Notes: generated by a model not told the origin, from the letters alone. DNA of 64,000 nucleotides from Parvibaculum sp049651025 (GCF_049651025.1 NZ_JBASBH010000035.1:1-64000), one strand, 5' to 3'; counted from the stretch's first letter, positions 8,620-17,858 are shown. Made by a program: numbers and translations.

Positions 8620-9855
8620 ATGACTGAAGCATGGATTATTGACGCCTGCCGCACACCGCGCGGCATTGGCAAGCTCGGCAAGGGCGCCCTTGCCGAAATT
8701 CATCCCCAGCAGCTCGGCTCGGCCGTTCTGAAGGCTTTGGCTGAGCGCAACAATATCAATACGGCCGAAGTTGACGACGTGATCTGGGGCACCAGCTCGC
8801 AGCGCGGTCAGCAGGGCGGCGATCTCGGTCGCATGTCGGCGCTCGACGCGGGCTATGACATTCGCTCCAGCGGCGTGACGCTCGACCGGTTCTGCGGTTC
8901 GGGCATTACAGCAGTCAACATGGCTGCGGCAACGATCATGTCCGGCATGGAAGACCTCGTGGTTGCGGGCGGCACCGAAATGATGTCGATGCCCGGCCGC
9001 CGCGCGGAAGACGGCCCGCCGGTCATGGACAATGGCAATCTTCGCCTGCGCGCGCTTCATCCCCAGTCGAACCAGGGTGTCTGCGCCGATGCCATCGCGA
9101 CGATGGAAGGCATCTCGCGCGAAGCCGTTGATGAGCTTGCTCTGGTGAGCCAGCAGCGTGCGGCGCATGCGATTGCGAACGGCCACTTCGACAAGAGCCT
9201 CGTGCCCGTCTATCACGAAGACGGAACGCTCGCGCTTGATCGCGAAGAGTTTCCCCGTCCGCAGACGACAATGGAAGGTCTGGCGAAGCTGAAGCCGTCT
9301 TTCGAAGCGCTGGCCGATATTCCGCTCGACGACAAGGGCACGACATATCGCAGCCTCATCCTTCAGAAGCATCCGGGCCTCGACATCAAATTCATCCACC
9401 ATGCCGGTAACTCCTCGGGCGTGGTTGATGGTTCGGGCGCCCTTCTGCTCGCCTCGCCGACCTATGCCAAGAAGAATGGCCTGAAGCCGCGCGCGCGCGT
9501 CGTGGCCATGACCAATATGGGCGACTCGCCAACGCTCATGCTCAATGCGCCGGTGCCTGCCGCGCGCAAGGTGCTCGCGAAAGCCGGGCTGACGGTTGAC
9601 GATATCGACCTCTTCGAAATCAACGAGGCCTTTGCCGTCGTTGCCGAAAAGTTCATTCGCGACCTGAAGCTCGACCGCGAAAAGGTCAACGTGAATGGCG
9701 GCGCGATGGCGCTTGGCCATCCGATCGGTGCGACCGGCGCCATCCTCATCGGAACGATGCTGGACGAGCTGGAGCGTCGCGATCTGCGTCGCGGCCTGAT
9801 CACCATGTGCGCTGCCGGCGGCATGGCACCTGCGATCATCATCGAGCGCGTCTGA
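8620..9855 (+). CDS. Acetyl-CoA acetyltransferase (thiolase)
   Basis: The product is 411 residues, a normal thiolase length. The catalytic cysteine is C92 in LDRFCGSGITAVN. The C-terminal histidine and cysteine motifs are NGGAMALGHPIGATGA and MCAAGGMAPA. It cleaves 3-ketoacyl-CoA with CoA, or condenses acetyl-CoA units. The start at ATG 8620 is preceded by GGGAG; the frame continues upstream into the glycosyltransferase but has no support there. It stands alone and ends at a strong terminator. Whether it serves beta-oxidation or another acyl-CoA route cannot be decided here, although two enoyl-CoA hydratases and an acyl-CoA ligase lie within 16 kb. Confidence 0.92.
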   Translation: MTEAWIIDACRTPRGIGKLGKGALAEIHPQQLGSAVLKALAERNNINTAEVDDVIWGTSSQRGQQGGDLGRMSALDAGYDIRSSGVTLDRFCGSGITAVNMAAATIMSGMEDLVVAGGTEMMSMPGRRAEDGPPVMDNGNLRLRALHPQSNQGVCADAIATMEGISREAVDELALVSQQRAAHAIANGHFDKSLVPVYHEDGTLALDREEFPRPQTTMEGLAKLKPSFEALADIPLDDKGTTYRSLILQKHPGLDIKFIHHAGNSSGVVDGSGALLLASPTYAKKNGLKPRARVVAMTNMGDSPTLMLNAPVPAARKVLAKAGLTVDDIDLFEINEAFAVVAEKFIRDLKLDREKVNVNGGAMALGHPIGATGAILIGTMLDELERRDLRRGLITMCAAGGMAPAIIIERV

Positions 9856-9865
9856 TAACTGCCCT

Positions 9866-9899
9866 GCCTCCACCGCCCGCATCGGCTGGCGGTGGAGGC
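9866..9899 (+). repeat. Perfect 12-bp inverted repeat just after the thiolase
   Basis: GCCTCCACCGCC (9866-9877) pairs perfectly with 9888-9899 across a 10-base loop, only 10 bases after the thiolase stop. No T tract follows. It may act as an mRNA-end stabiliser in tandem with the terminator 15 bases downstream. Confidence 0.6.
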
Positions 9900-9913
9900 A
9901 AAGACCAAAAGAG

Positions 9914-9951
9914 AATGCCCGGACGCTTGGATGCGTCCGGGCATTTTTATT
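9914..9951. terminator. Rho-independent terminator between thiolase and TPS transporter
   Basis: A perfect 13-bp stem (9914-9926 with 9933-9945) and a 6-base loop are followed by a T-rich run on the plus strand. An A-rich stretch precedes the stem, so it can also terminate the leftward fhaC-like transcript's antisense partner. It sits between convergent genes. Confidence 0.88.
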
Positions 9952-9972
9952 TGCGACCAGAAAGGCTCAGCT

Positions 9973-11712
9973 TCAGTAGGTGAGCGTGATCCGTGTGCCG
10001 ACCTGCCAATCGCCACGCTGCGTCAGGCCCGCGTCGCGGATGGCATAGGCTGCCTCAAGCGACGAGCTCAGATTTCCGCCAAGGCTGTAGCCGAGGCCGA
10101 GACCTGCCGAGATCGGCGATGCGCTGCTGCGATCGAAGCGATCACGCACATAGGCCGCGTCAGCAAAGACATAGGGTGAAACCCGGTCCTGAATATCGCT
10201 GAACGAACCGAGGGCGCTGAAAGCAGGCAGACGCAGTTCATTGCGGGCAGTGACGCCGACATCGAAGCTGCCGTCGTCAGAGGTATAGCCACGCACGTTA
10301 CTGATGCTGATCTGACGCGCTTCGGGCAAGGCGCCTGAAGCAAGCTGTCCCTGCACTTCGCTGGACACGCTGAAGCCCGGCGCGATGACGAAGCTGTGAT
10401 TGATGCTCGTCTGGATGTAGTCGTAACGCGCATTCTGAACGCGGCCAGCCGAATAGCTCAGGAAATCGGCGCTGCTATTGTGGCTGCCGATGCCACCGGG
10501 CGAGGCATGGAGCGAGGCATCGATCAGCGTCGCGCCGAGCGGGCTGGTGAAACCACCCGACCAGCCGAGGAAGAGCTGATAGACGTCGACCATCTGGCTC
10601 AGCGCATGGAAGCCAAGGAAGTAGGTGTCGCTGTTCTGGTGCACGGCTTCGACACCGGCATAGATGTCGCCCGACATGCTGCTGAAGTTCGACATGGCAC
10701 TGCGATAGGCGACAGTGCCTTCAATTGTGCGCTGGCGAATATCAAAGGGGCTCACATTCTTCGCCGTCTGGACGGCGCTGAACGTGACTTCAAGCTGCTG
10801 GCGCGGCGCAAGCGGCAAGGCAAGACGCATCGCGTGGCTGATATAGCTCGGATGACGCGCATTGTTGAAGAACTGGCCCTGATCGTACCAGAAGTCGCGG
10901 CTGCCCGTGATCTGATAGGAGAGGAACGAATCCGGGATCAGGAAGTCGCCCGCCATGCCGCCCGCAAAGAAGCGGTCGCGCGTGGTCGAAGGCGCACCGG
11001 AATTGGCATAGCCCGCATAGACGCGCCAGGGCTTGCCCTCGGTCACGCGCAGGTTGAGATCGGTCTCGCCGGACTGCGTGCCCGGCGTGAAGACGGCTTC
11101 GGCCTTGTGGAAATTGCTGCGGTTGATCCAGTCGAGATCCTGAACCAGCGGTCCGGTTTCAACGCGGTCGCCCGACTTCACGCGGACGCGATCCGTGTAG
11201 AAGCTCGCATCGCCACGCGTATTGCCGGTGGCTTCGACCTTGCCCACCTTGAATTCGATGACGCGGAACTGAACGATACCCATCGTCACTTCTTGCGGCG
11301 GCGTCATCACGGCGACGAAGGGCAAACCCTTGGCGCGGTAGATATTGGCAATCGTCGCTTCGACTTCGGCAATGGCGCGACGCGTCATCGGCTTGCCGAT
11401 ATATGTGCTGAGCTGGGCCTGTGAATCGGCGTCGGCAAGATCGGCGACGCGGCTCGCATCGACACCGGCAAGGTTTGCAGATTTAACGACCGCATCCTTC
11501 GGGCCGAGAATGACGATGGCCTTGAAGTCCGGTCCAAGCGGAACAACGTCCAGTGCTTGCGGCACAGCGTTCGGCGGCACCACAGTTGCCGGGCCTTGCT
11601 GCTGCTGTGCAGGCGGCAGGTTACGCTCGATCGCATCCGCCGCGGCGGGGCCGGCTCCCAGAAACGCCAGCAAACCTGCCGTCGTCACTACAATTTTATT
11701 CATCTTCCGCAT
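9973..11712 (-). CDS. Two-partner secretion outer-membrane transporter (FhaC/ShlB family)
   Basis: This 579-residue protein begins with a signal peptide ending near AGPAAADA. A proline/glutamine-rich plug linker follows, then a POTRA region (about 70-230, including KPMTRRAIAEVEATIANIYRA). The rest is a long alternating beta-barrel domain finishing in TRITLTY, an outer-membrane C-terminal signature. It recognises the TPS domain of its exoprotein in the periplasm and passes it through the outer membrane. The partner gene lies directly upstream on the same strand, 73 bases away. GGGG lies before ATG 11712. An intrinsic terminator sits in the gap, so it may be made at a lower level than its cargo. 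Confidence 0.88.
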   Translation of the reverse strand: MRKMNKIVVTTAGLLAFLGAGPAAADAIERNLPPAQQQQGPATVVPPNAVPQALDVVPLGPDFKAIVILGPKDAVVKSANLAGVDASRVADLADADSQAQLSTYIGKPMTRRAIAEVEATIANIYRAKGLPFVAVMTPPQEVTMGIVQFRVIEFKVGKVEATGNTRGDASFYTDRVRVKSGDRVETGPLVQDLDWINRSNFHKAEAVFTPGTQSGETDLNLRVTEGKPWRVYAGYANSGAPSTTRDRFFAGGMAGDFLIPDSFLSYQITGSRDFWYDQGQFFNNARHPSYISHAMRLALPLAPRQQLEVTFSAVQTAKNVSPFDIRQRTIEGTVAYRSAMSNFSSMSGDIYAGVEAVHQNSDTYFLGFHALSQMVDVYQLFLGWSGGFTSPLGATLIDASLHASPGGIGSHNSSADFLSYSAGRVQNARYDYIQTSINHSFVIAPGFSVSSEVQGQLASGALPEARQISISNVRGYTSDDGSFDVGVTARNELRLPAFSALGSFSDIQDRVSPYVFADAAYVRDRFDRSSASPISAGLGLGYSLGGNLSSSLEAAYAIRDAGLTQRGDWQVGTRITLTY

Positions 11713-11739
11713 TAACCGCCCCTGGCGCCGTATATGTAA

Positions 11740-11773
11740 AAATATCCGGAGCGAGGGTTCCCCCTCGCTCCGG
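11740..11773 (-). terminator. Intra-operon rho-independent terminator between exoprotein and its transporter
   Basis: Reading leftward, CCGGAGCGAGGG-type arms pair perfectly over 12 bp (11762-11773 with 11746-11757) around a 4-base loop and are followed by ATATTTTTAC. This is a textbook intrinsic terminator placed inside the presumed operon, 13 bases after the exoprotein stop. It would reduce transporter transcription relative to the exoprotein. Confidence 0.82.
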
Positions 11774-11785
11774 CGGTTATGTCTT

Positions 11786-14700
11786 TCAGTTCATCGAGAT
11801 GAACGTGATGCCTTCGCTCGGCGTCCAATTGCTCGGATAGGGCTTGTCGACGCAGATCCCATCAGCGGCTTTGCAGTTGCCGTCGATGCTGCCCGTCACG
11901 TCGCCGCCATCGCCGCCGTTGCCGGCATTGTCGCCAGTTTGCGAAGCGACGGTGCTGCCGGTCGGCTGATCCGCCGTGCCGCCTTCATAGGTGGTGCCGG
12001 GGGCCTGGGTCAACGGATCGATTGTGAAGGTGCCGTTGATGAAGGCGAGCGCGTAGTTGGACGAAAGGCCAAGTGTGCCTTGCGTGATCGCGTAGTCGCC
12101 TGGAAGCGAGCCAGCATCGCGGGTGATGTCGCCAGCAAACTCATCGCCATTGACGAGATTGCCATTGGTGATCGCCCAGGTCAGTGCGGGGTCGTCTTTA
12201 CCGAGCAGCTTGCGCAGATTGTCAGCCGTGACGGTGATCATACGCTGGGTAATCGTGAGATCATTGCCCACATAGTTGATCGTGTAGTTGCTGCCGACTG
12301 CGAGCGAACCTTGATTGATACCGTAGCTGCCGACGTTTTGACCTTCGTCGCGGCTCAGGCTACCGGACAAGATCGAGGTGCCCTGACCGAGTTTGAAGCC
12401 CGAGGCCGTGTAGCCCAGCATCGGATCATTCTCTCCATAGACCTTCGTCTGGCTGTTGGCCGTAACAGTCAGCGTGGCAGGCGTCACCGCCAGCGTGCCG
12501 GTGTTGTAGACGAAGCTGTAGTTATTATCGAAGGCAGCCAGCGCGTAGATGTTGTAGTTGCCGACATTCGAGTTTTTGGTACCCGTCGTTGCCAGCGTGG
12601 CTTTGCGATCGATGACGCTCGCGTCCTGGCCCAAAACGAAGCCGGAGTAGGTCGCCGTCAGAAGAGGGTTGGCGTCGCCATAGATCTTCGACTTGTTGTC
12701 GGCTGTGACAGTCAGAACCGCCTTGTTCACCAGCAATGCGCCGGGGATATAGGTGAAGTTGTAATTGTTATCCAAAGCGCCAGCGGCTTTGATCGAATAG
12801 ATGCCGGCGTTCGAGTTCTGCGTCGCGCTGGTCGTGACCGTAGCATGCGTATCGATAACCGAGGCGTCCTGGTTAAGCTTGAAGCCGTAATAGCTGGCCG
12901 TCAGCGCCGGATTCACATCGCCATAAGTCTTCGACGCGCTGTTGGCCGTCACGAACAACGTCGCCTTGTTCACCGTCAACGTGCCAGCGTTAAAGCCGAG
13001 ATTGTAGTTGGACGAAGCGGCCAGATTACCCTGCAGGATGCCGTAGGTGCCGACATCGGAGGCCGCGGTCGCACCGCTGAAAAGGCCGCCCGTCAGCGTA
13101 TCGCCGTTGACGAGATTGCCGCTCGTGATTCTGTAGGTGAGCGCCGGGTTCGCATCGCCGTATGTACGGCGCTTGTTGTCAGCCGTGACCGTGATCGCGC
13201 GCTGACCGATCGTCAGGGTGCCAGCGACGAATGTCACTGCGTAGTTCGACGAAGCGCCTACTGTGCCCTGCGTGATGTCGTAGGTGCCGACATTTGAGGT
13301 CACGCCTGCCAGCGTCGCCAGATCGCCCGTCAGCGCATCGTCATTGACGAGGTTTCCGGCCGTGACGCCATAGGTGAAGGCCGGGTTCGCATCGCCATAG
13401 GTGCGGCCCTGGTCATTAGCGGTGACCGTGATCGCGCGCTGACCGACGGAAAGCGCACCGCCAGCATAGGCGATGTCGTAGTTGGACAGGCCCGAACCGA
13501 TGGCGTTGCTTGCGGTGATCGCATAGGCGATGTCCGACGCGTTTGCCGTGACTGCGGTACCATCAGAAGCCAGCGTCACGCCCGACACGCTGTCGGAGTT
13601 CTTGAGGCCGGCAACGCTGTAGCCGGTCAAGGTCAGCAGGTCGCCATAGACCTTGCTGGCGTTCGACGCTGTGATCGTGAGCGCCGCCTTTGCGACCGAC
13701 AGGCCATTGGCAATCGTCGTGCTCAAAGCGCCATAGGCTGCGGTGACACCATAAGAGCCAACGTTTGCCGTTGCGGCCGTTCCAGCGGACGTCAGTCCGA
13801 TGGTCGAGATCTGCGTGGCATCCAGAGTTTGGGTCGAACCGGTATCGGCCTTATAGGCTCCGGTAACGGCGGCGTGTCCGCTGGTGGTGAGCGAGGCTGC
13901 CTCGACACTGGACGAGGTCAGGTCGAGCGTATCGCCGTAGGTCTTGCTGATGGGCTTCAGCGTGACCGACAGGGTGTTGGTTGCCGTGTCATTGGCGAAG
14001 ACATAGCGGTTGCCGAGCGCCGAAACGGCGCCAAGCGCTTCCACGCCCCACACGGCCGTGTTGCCGCTATCGAGACCACCGAACGTGTTGCCGGTCGAGC
14101 TACCCGCATAAACCAGCCAGTTGGCATTGCTGCCGCCGGTCGTCAGAGCGTTCGAGCCCGCCTTGTTGATGAACTTGCCGTCGGCTGCGACGGTGATCGC
14201 CGTGCCGTTAGCCGAGCGCGTCGTGTTGATGCCGTCGCCATTCGTCGATCCGTTCGCGAGGGTGATGTCGCTGCCCGCGCCTTGCGCATACAGAGAGACA
14301 ATACCGTTCGAGAAGATGCCGTTTGCCGTGACAGTCAGGTCCTGCGAGTTGGTGAAGGCGAAGTTGCCGACGCGCGCATTGCTGGTACCTGCCGTGATCG
14401 ACGTAACGGTATTCGCTGTGCTGTCGAGCGTGACGGTCGGGTTATTGCCCGACGAGGCGCGCTGGATGCTGAGTGCGTTCGCGGCGATATAGCCGGACGT
14501 GCCGTCCATGATGGCGCCGTTTGCACGCAGCGTGACATCGCTGTTGGAGCCGCTGGCTTTCAACGCATTGTTGATCGCGATGTTGCGCCCGGCTGTGAGG
14601 CTGACCGAACCATCGCGGCGGTCCGTGTCGAGCGCACCGGTCAAAGTGACGTCGCTATTGTTGCCGTTTGCCTTCAGGCTGACATCGCGATTGAAGTAGA

Positions 14701-16468
14701 TGCCTGCCGAGCCAACAGTCAGCGACTTGTTGTTGTTGAAGGTCAGCGAACCGATGCGCGCGTTTGTGCTGTTGCCGCCCGCGGTGAGCGTGCCGACCGA
14801 ATTGGACGAGCTGTCCAGCGTGACACTGACGGAGCCGCTATTGCTGTGGTTCTGGATATCGAGATTGGCGACTCGCACATATCCATCGTTCTGGCCATTG
14901 GAGTTGTCGGTGATCGAACCGTCGGCCTTCAAAATCAATGCGGCATTGGCATGGCTGGCCGTAACGGCGCGATTGAACGTGATGTCGTTATGCGCGTCGA
15001 GCGTCAGGCTGCGATCGCTGGTCCAGTTGACCGCCGAGCTCACCGTGATATTGCCGCTCTGGTTGCCGCCGCCGCTGGTGCTGACCACGGTGTTGTTGGA
15101 AGCCAGCAGGTTCTGCAGCGTCGTTGCACCAAGCGTCGAATTGCTGCTGCCAGAGGTGACGCCGCCACCTGTGCCGCTGACAATGGTGAGGTTGTAGGGG
15201 TCGAGCAGCAGCATGCCGGTTTCGCCGGTTTCCGCCGTGCCGAGGAAGTTGAGCGCGCCCTTGCTCGATACTTCCGCGAAGCCGCCGAGGTTGCCTGCGC
15301 CGAGCGTGCTGACCGCGCCCTGATAGTCGGTGAAATCTTCCGACCAGAAGACGACTTTGCCGCCTTCGGCAGCGCTGCCATTGGCGGAGATTTCGGCGCC
15401 TGAAGCAACCGTGACTTCGGATGCGTTGGCCACATCGTAATCGACGAACTTGCGCGATGCGTCCTGGCCGCCGAACTGGTCGCCGCCGATGAGGATCGTG
15501 CCGCCCTTCGTGCCGTTCGCATTGACGCGCGCATTGGCGCCGAGCGCGACCTTGTCGGCCGTGGCGACGATGGTGCCGCCTGCGCCGTTTGCCTTCTGCG
15601 CTGTGACTGTGCCGTCGACTTCCACCGTGCCGCCTTCAGCGGTGAGGAAGACGCGTCCATCACTCGACGAAACGCCGGTCGCGGCGATAAAGCCGTTGGT
15701 GCTGCCCGCGAGAGCATAGACGTTGCCGTCGGCGGCGCGCAGTTCAGCGTCGGCAGCCTTGATGGCGCCCGCGTTGCGCGCTTGCGTATCCGATCCGCCC
15801 GCCTTGACGATAAACTTGCCATCGGCAACCGAAGCGTCGCGCATCAGCACTTCATAACCGGCGGCGAGCGCCGCCGTGCCGTTTGCGGCTTCGATGGAGC
15901 CTTCGTTGTTGACCTTCGCGGCAATCAGCGCCACGTCGCCGCCGAGCGCACCGAGCTTGCCGTAATTGACGATGGCGGCCTTGCTGTCGCCCTTGAAGGT
16001 GAGGTCGCCGCCATTCAGGAAGTCGCTGTCCTGCACGTCTTGCGTCGAGGCGACGAAGCTGCCGCCGACGTCAATGATGCCGCTGGAACCGACGATGACG
16101 CCGTTCGAGTTGATGAGATAGACGCTGCCCGTGGCCGAGAGCGCTCCGTCAATGGAAGAGACGGTGGCGCCGGTCACCCGGTTGAGCGTCGCGCCGGTGC
16201 CGTTGTTGAACTGCACCGAATTGCCATTGCCGATCGAGAAATCCGACCAGTTGACGATGCCGGCCCCGGAGGACTGGTTAATCAGCATCTCGTTTGCGGA
16301 CGGAGCGCTTATCACGACATCGCCTGCCACGACCTGAGCACCTGAGGGGAGCGCGCCTGCGGCGAACACCGGCTGCACCATCATGATGCTGATGGCGGTG
16401 TAGCTGACCGTGTTGCGCAGCGCTGTCCTGGCGGTCTTTGCGACGGCCTTAGCATTTAGTTTCGACAC
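11786..16468 (-). CDS. Two-partner secretion exoprotein (filamentous haemagglutinin-like) with MBG repeats
   Basis: The product is about 1560 residues. A long signal peptide ends near residue 36 (MMVQPVFA). The TPS secretion domain follows (about 37-280), with the beta-helix signature INSNGVIVG and the stretch NEMLINQSSGAGIVNWSDF. The middle is a degenerate beta-helix passenger. Residues from roughly 830 to 1490 are eight tandem MBG/YDG-type repeats, each with a TVTA-x-n-x-K-x-YGD opening. The short tail carries CKAADGIC. It should be exported by the transporter downstream and act as a surface adhesin. I chose GTG 16468 because AAGGGG precedes it; the in-frame TTG 16489 lacks a ribosome site. 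Confidence 0.85.
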   Translation of the reverse strand: MSKLNAKAVAKTARTALRNTVSYTAISIMMVQPVFAAGALPSGAQVVAGDVVISAPSANEMLINQSSGAGIVNWSDFSIGNGNSVQFNNGTGATLNRVTGATVSSIDGALSATGSVYLINSNGVIVGSSGIIDVGGSFVASTQDVQDSDFLNGGDLTFKGDSKAAIVNYGKLGALGGDVALIAAKVNNEGSIEAANGTAALAAGYEVLMRDASVADGKFIVKAGGSDTQARNAGAIKAADAELRAADGNVYALAGSTNGFIAATGVSSSDGRVFLTAEGGTVEVDGTVTAQKANGAGGTIVATADKVALGANARVNANGTKGGTILIGGDQFGGQDASRKFVDYDVANASEVTVASGAEISANGSAAEGGKVVFWSEDFTDYQGAVSTLGAGNLGGFAEVSSKGALNFLGTAETGETGMLLLDPYNLTIVSGTGGGVTSGSSNSTLGATTLQNLLASNNTVVSTSGGGNQSGNITVSSAVNWTSDRSLTLDAHNDITFNRAVTASHANAALILKADGSITDNSNGQNDGYVRVANLDIQNHSNSGSVSVTLDSSSNSVGTLTAGGNSTNARIGSLTFNNNKSLTVGSAGIYFNRDVSLKANGNNSDVTLTGALDTDRRDGSVSLTAGRNIAINNALKASGSNSDVTLRANGAIMDGTSGYIAANALSIQRASSGNNPTVTLDSTANTVTSITAGTSNARVGNFAFTNSQDLTVTANGIFSNGIVSLYAQGAGSDITLANGSTNGDGINTTRSANGTAITVAADGKFINKAGSNALTTGGSNANWLVYAGSSTGNTFGGLDSGNTAVWGVEALGAVSALGNRYVFANDTATNTLSVTLKPISKTYGDTLDLTSSSVEAASLTTSGHAAVTGAYKADTGSTQTLDATQISTIGLTSAGTAATANVGSYGVTAAYGALSTTIANGLSVAKAALTITASNASKVYGDLLTLTGYSVAGLKNSDSVSGVTLASDGTAVTANASDIAYAITASNAIGSGLSNYDIAYAGGALSVGQRAITVTANDQGRTYGDANPAFTYGVTAGNLVNDDALTGDLATLAGVTSNVGTYDITQGTVGASSNYAVTFVAGTLTIGQRAITVTADNKRRTYGDANPALTYRITSGNLVNGDTLTGGLFSGATAASDVGTYGILQGNLAASSNYNLGFNAGTLTVNKATLFVTANSASKTYGDVNPALTASYYGFKLNQDASVIDTHATVTTSATQNSNAGIYSIKAAGALDNNYNFTYIPGALLVNKAVLTVTADNKSKIYGDANPLLTATYSGFVLGQDASVIDRKATLATTGTKNSNVGNYNIYALAAFDNNYSFVYNTGTLAVTPATLTVTANSQTKVYGENDPMLGYTASGFKLGQGTSILSGSLSRDEGQNVGSYGINQGSLAVGSNYTINYVGNDLTITQRMITVTADNLRKLLGKDDPALTWAITNGNLVNGDEFAGDITRDAGSLPGDYAITQGTLGLSSNYALAFINGTFTIDPLTQAPGTTYEGGTADQPTGSTVASQTGDNAGNGGDGGDVTGSIDGNCKAADGICVDKPYPSNWTPSEGITFISMN
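12015..13975 (-). repeat. Eight tandem MBG/YDG-type repeats encoded in the exoprotein gene
   Basis: The encoded protein repeats a unit of about 80 residues eight times. Each opens with a variant of ITVTANxxxKxYGD and closes with xxSNYxxxFxxGTLTV. Neighbouring copies are diverged at the DNA level, so this is an old protein-repeat array and not a fresh tandem duplication. The eighth copy has lost the YGD motif (KLLGKDDP). Confidence 0.8.
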
Positions 16469-16569
16469 GAAATTCCCCTTATCGACCAATGAGATACCGT
16501 CAGGAGAGCAAGGTTCGTGCCGCTCCTGTTTCCCAATATCCGACTCACTTTTTGAAAGTGTTCAGGCGG

Positions 16570-16598
16570 ATTATCACGTCCCGAAATGGGATTTTCAA
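16570..16598 (-). promoter_or_regulatory. Sigma-70-type promoter of the exoprotein gene
   Basis: On the minus strand, TTGAAA (16598-16593) and GATAAT (16575-16570) are separated by 17 bases. That places the transcript start near 16563 and leaves a leader of about 95 bases before the GTG start. A short hairpin, CACTTT-TTG-AAAGTG, lies in the leader. Confidence 0.55.
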
Positions 16599-17134
16599 GT
16601 GAATTAGTTGGTAAATATCATAATGAGACAATGTCTCTATTCATCATTCATCTATAGATCGATGACATAGAGAATATTTTGTGTGCCATAGGCAGACACT
16701 AAGGATGAACTGATGCCTGTGGATAAAATGGCCTCCATGAGCATGGCGAGGTACCAAACGATCGGACGCTAGGGAACAAGCGCCTCGCGAACAGGAAAAC
16801 TCGCGGAAAATTGCCCCTGCCGCAGAAGGAAGGCGGCGCAAGGAGGGCCCCGCCATTACTGGCCGGGCACTATTTGAGGGATTAACTACTGTCCCGATAT
16901 AACGCGGCCCACAATCGCGCCAGGCGTCCGATTGAAAGTGGGACACCCTGCCCCGTCAAAATCGGACGGTCGGCGAGCCATTCATATAATCATTATACGG
17001 ATGAATATGCCGGCGATATGCGCCTGACCATCAGGCAAGTCCGCGGGAAACGCCGTCGATCACAGAGATTCGCCGCGTCCGCCCTGTTTCAAGGCAGCGC
17101 CTGCAAGCTCGTTGGCCCGGTATAAAAGGGAGAT
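16599..17134. other. Gene-free region upstream of the TPS operon with two small palindromes
   Basis: No supported gene is present in this 536-base stretch. It holds two odd-length palindromes. GAGACA-A-TGTCTC at 16625-16637 lies about 30 bases upstream of the exoprotein -35 box and is a possible operator. TATAAT-C-ATTATA lies near 16985 within an A+T-rich patch flanked by ATTCAT/ATGAAT. A 100-codon leftward frame at 16644-16946 has no ribosome site and no family resemblance. Confidence 0.4.
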
Positions 17135-17209
17135 TGGCTGGGGCGGGAGGATTCGAACCTCCGTATGACGGAATCAAAATCCGTTGCCTTACCACTTGGC
17201 GACGCCCCA
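17135..17209 (-). tRNA. tRNA-Gln (anticodon TTG)
   Basis: Read on the minus strand, the acceptor arms TGGGGCG and CGCCCCA pair fully. The anticodon stem ACGGA/TCCGT encloses the loop TTTTGAT, giving anticodon TTG. The T arm contains GGTTCGAATCC. The discriminator G and the CCA end are encoded. It is 75 bases with CCA. Confidence 0.96.
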
Positions 17210-17364
17210 GCAGTATCACAGGTGCGTAGCGACTCTGCGAAACGGGGCGGAAGATAGCGGCATCGGGTTGGGGGTGCAACTCCCTGGAAATCGGTTCGTT
17301 TGCGCGCGTTTGGCCTCTTGCAGCCCCCCGGCCGGGAGGCTATAACGCCGCCTCAGATTGGATA

Positions 17365-17441
17365 CGGAGTGTGGCGCAGTCTGGTAGCGCACCTCGTTCG
17401 GGACGAGGGGGTCGGAGGTTCGAATCCTCTCACTCCGACCA
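17365..17441 (+). tRNA. tRNA-Pro (anticodon CGG)
   Basis: The acceptor arms CGGAGTG and CACTCCG pair. The anticodon stem CCTCG/CGAGG encloses TTCGGGA, giving anticodon CGG. The T arm GGAGGTTCGAATCCTCT is normal and CCA is encoded. It is 77 bases and divergent from the tRNA-Gln gene 155 bases away. Confidence 0.96.
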
Positions 17442-17595
17442 ATCTAGCCGCTGGTTTCTGCTTTCCCGAAAAGCACGCTCAACAGAAACCCGGACAAAAC
17501 TCCATATCCAGCATATCCGATGCCGTTCGCAGGCCTGCAAAACTGCGGGCGTGCTGCAGGTGTCGCTTCCAAACGCATCGCTGCATGTGCCCGAT

Positions 17596-17623
17596 TTGAC
17601 AGGCCCGGCGCGAAACCTATTAT
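17596..17623 (+). promoter_or_regulatory. Strong sigma-70 promoter for the cobalamin riboswitch transcript
   Basis: A consensus TTGACA (17596-17601) is followed after 16 bases by TATTAT (17618-17623). The expected transcript start is near 17630, just before the first paired element of the riboswitch, which supports both calls. Confidence 0.75.
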
Positions 17624-17636
17624 GCGCCCTGCTCGA

Positions 17637-17858
17637 TGGTTCCCGAGGCGCGAAGGTTCGCGGCTGAGGGAGGCAAGAGGGAACAGGGTGAGGCAAGCGT
17701 CTTCGACAAGAAGGCTCGAGCCGATGCCCTGGCTGCCCCCGCAACTGTAAGCGGCGAGGCCTCGTTCGAAAAAGCCACTGTTGATTGCGCCTTTTGCGGG
17801 CACACACAACGGGAAGGCGGAACAAGGCCGATGACCCGTGAGCCAGGAGACCTGCCAT
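17637..17858 (+). ncRNA. Cobalamin (B12) riboswitch
   Basis: The leader holds the diagnostic B12 box GCCCCCGCAACTGTAAGCGG (near 17736-17755). It also has the upstream GGAACAGGGTGAGGC element pairing back towards GGTTCCC, and the closing GATGACCCGTGAGCCAGGAGACCTGCC-like segment. It senses adenosylcobalamin and controls the TonB receptor gene downstream. About 215 bases remain between it and the start codon. A perfect 6-bp hairpin (18035-18040 with 18047-18052) lies about 20 bases before the ATG and could be part of the expression platform. Confidence 0.95.

Noticed and set aside
8500..9882. Minus-strand open frame of 460 codons opposite the thiolase
   Set aside because: The thiolase on the plus strand has all catalytic motifs and a ribosome site. 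The antisense frame has neither.
11345..13297. Plus-strand open frame of 650 codons opposite the exoprotein repeats
   Set aside because: It is produced by the repetitive, G+C-biased codons of the MBG repeats on the other strand; no independent start signal or family resemblance is present.
12015..13975. Possible CRISPR-like or satellite repeat array
   Set aside because: The units are about 240 bases, diverged and in frame with a protein repeat. There are no short identical repeats with unique spacers.
16644..16946. 100-codon minus-strand frame upstream of the TPS operon
   Set aside because: There is no ribosome site and no recognisable domain, and it overlaps the regulatory region. I treat the region as gene-free.
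17031..17279. 82-codon minus-strand frame
   Set aside because: It fully contains the tRNA-Gln gene and has no support of its own.
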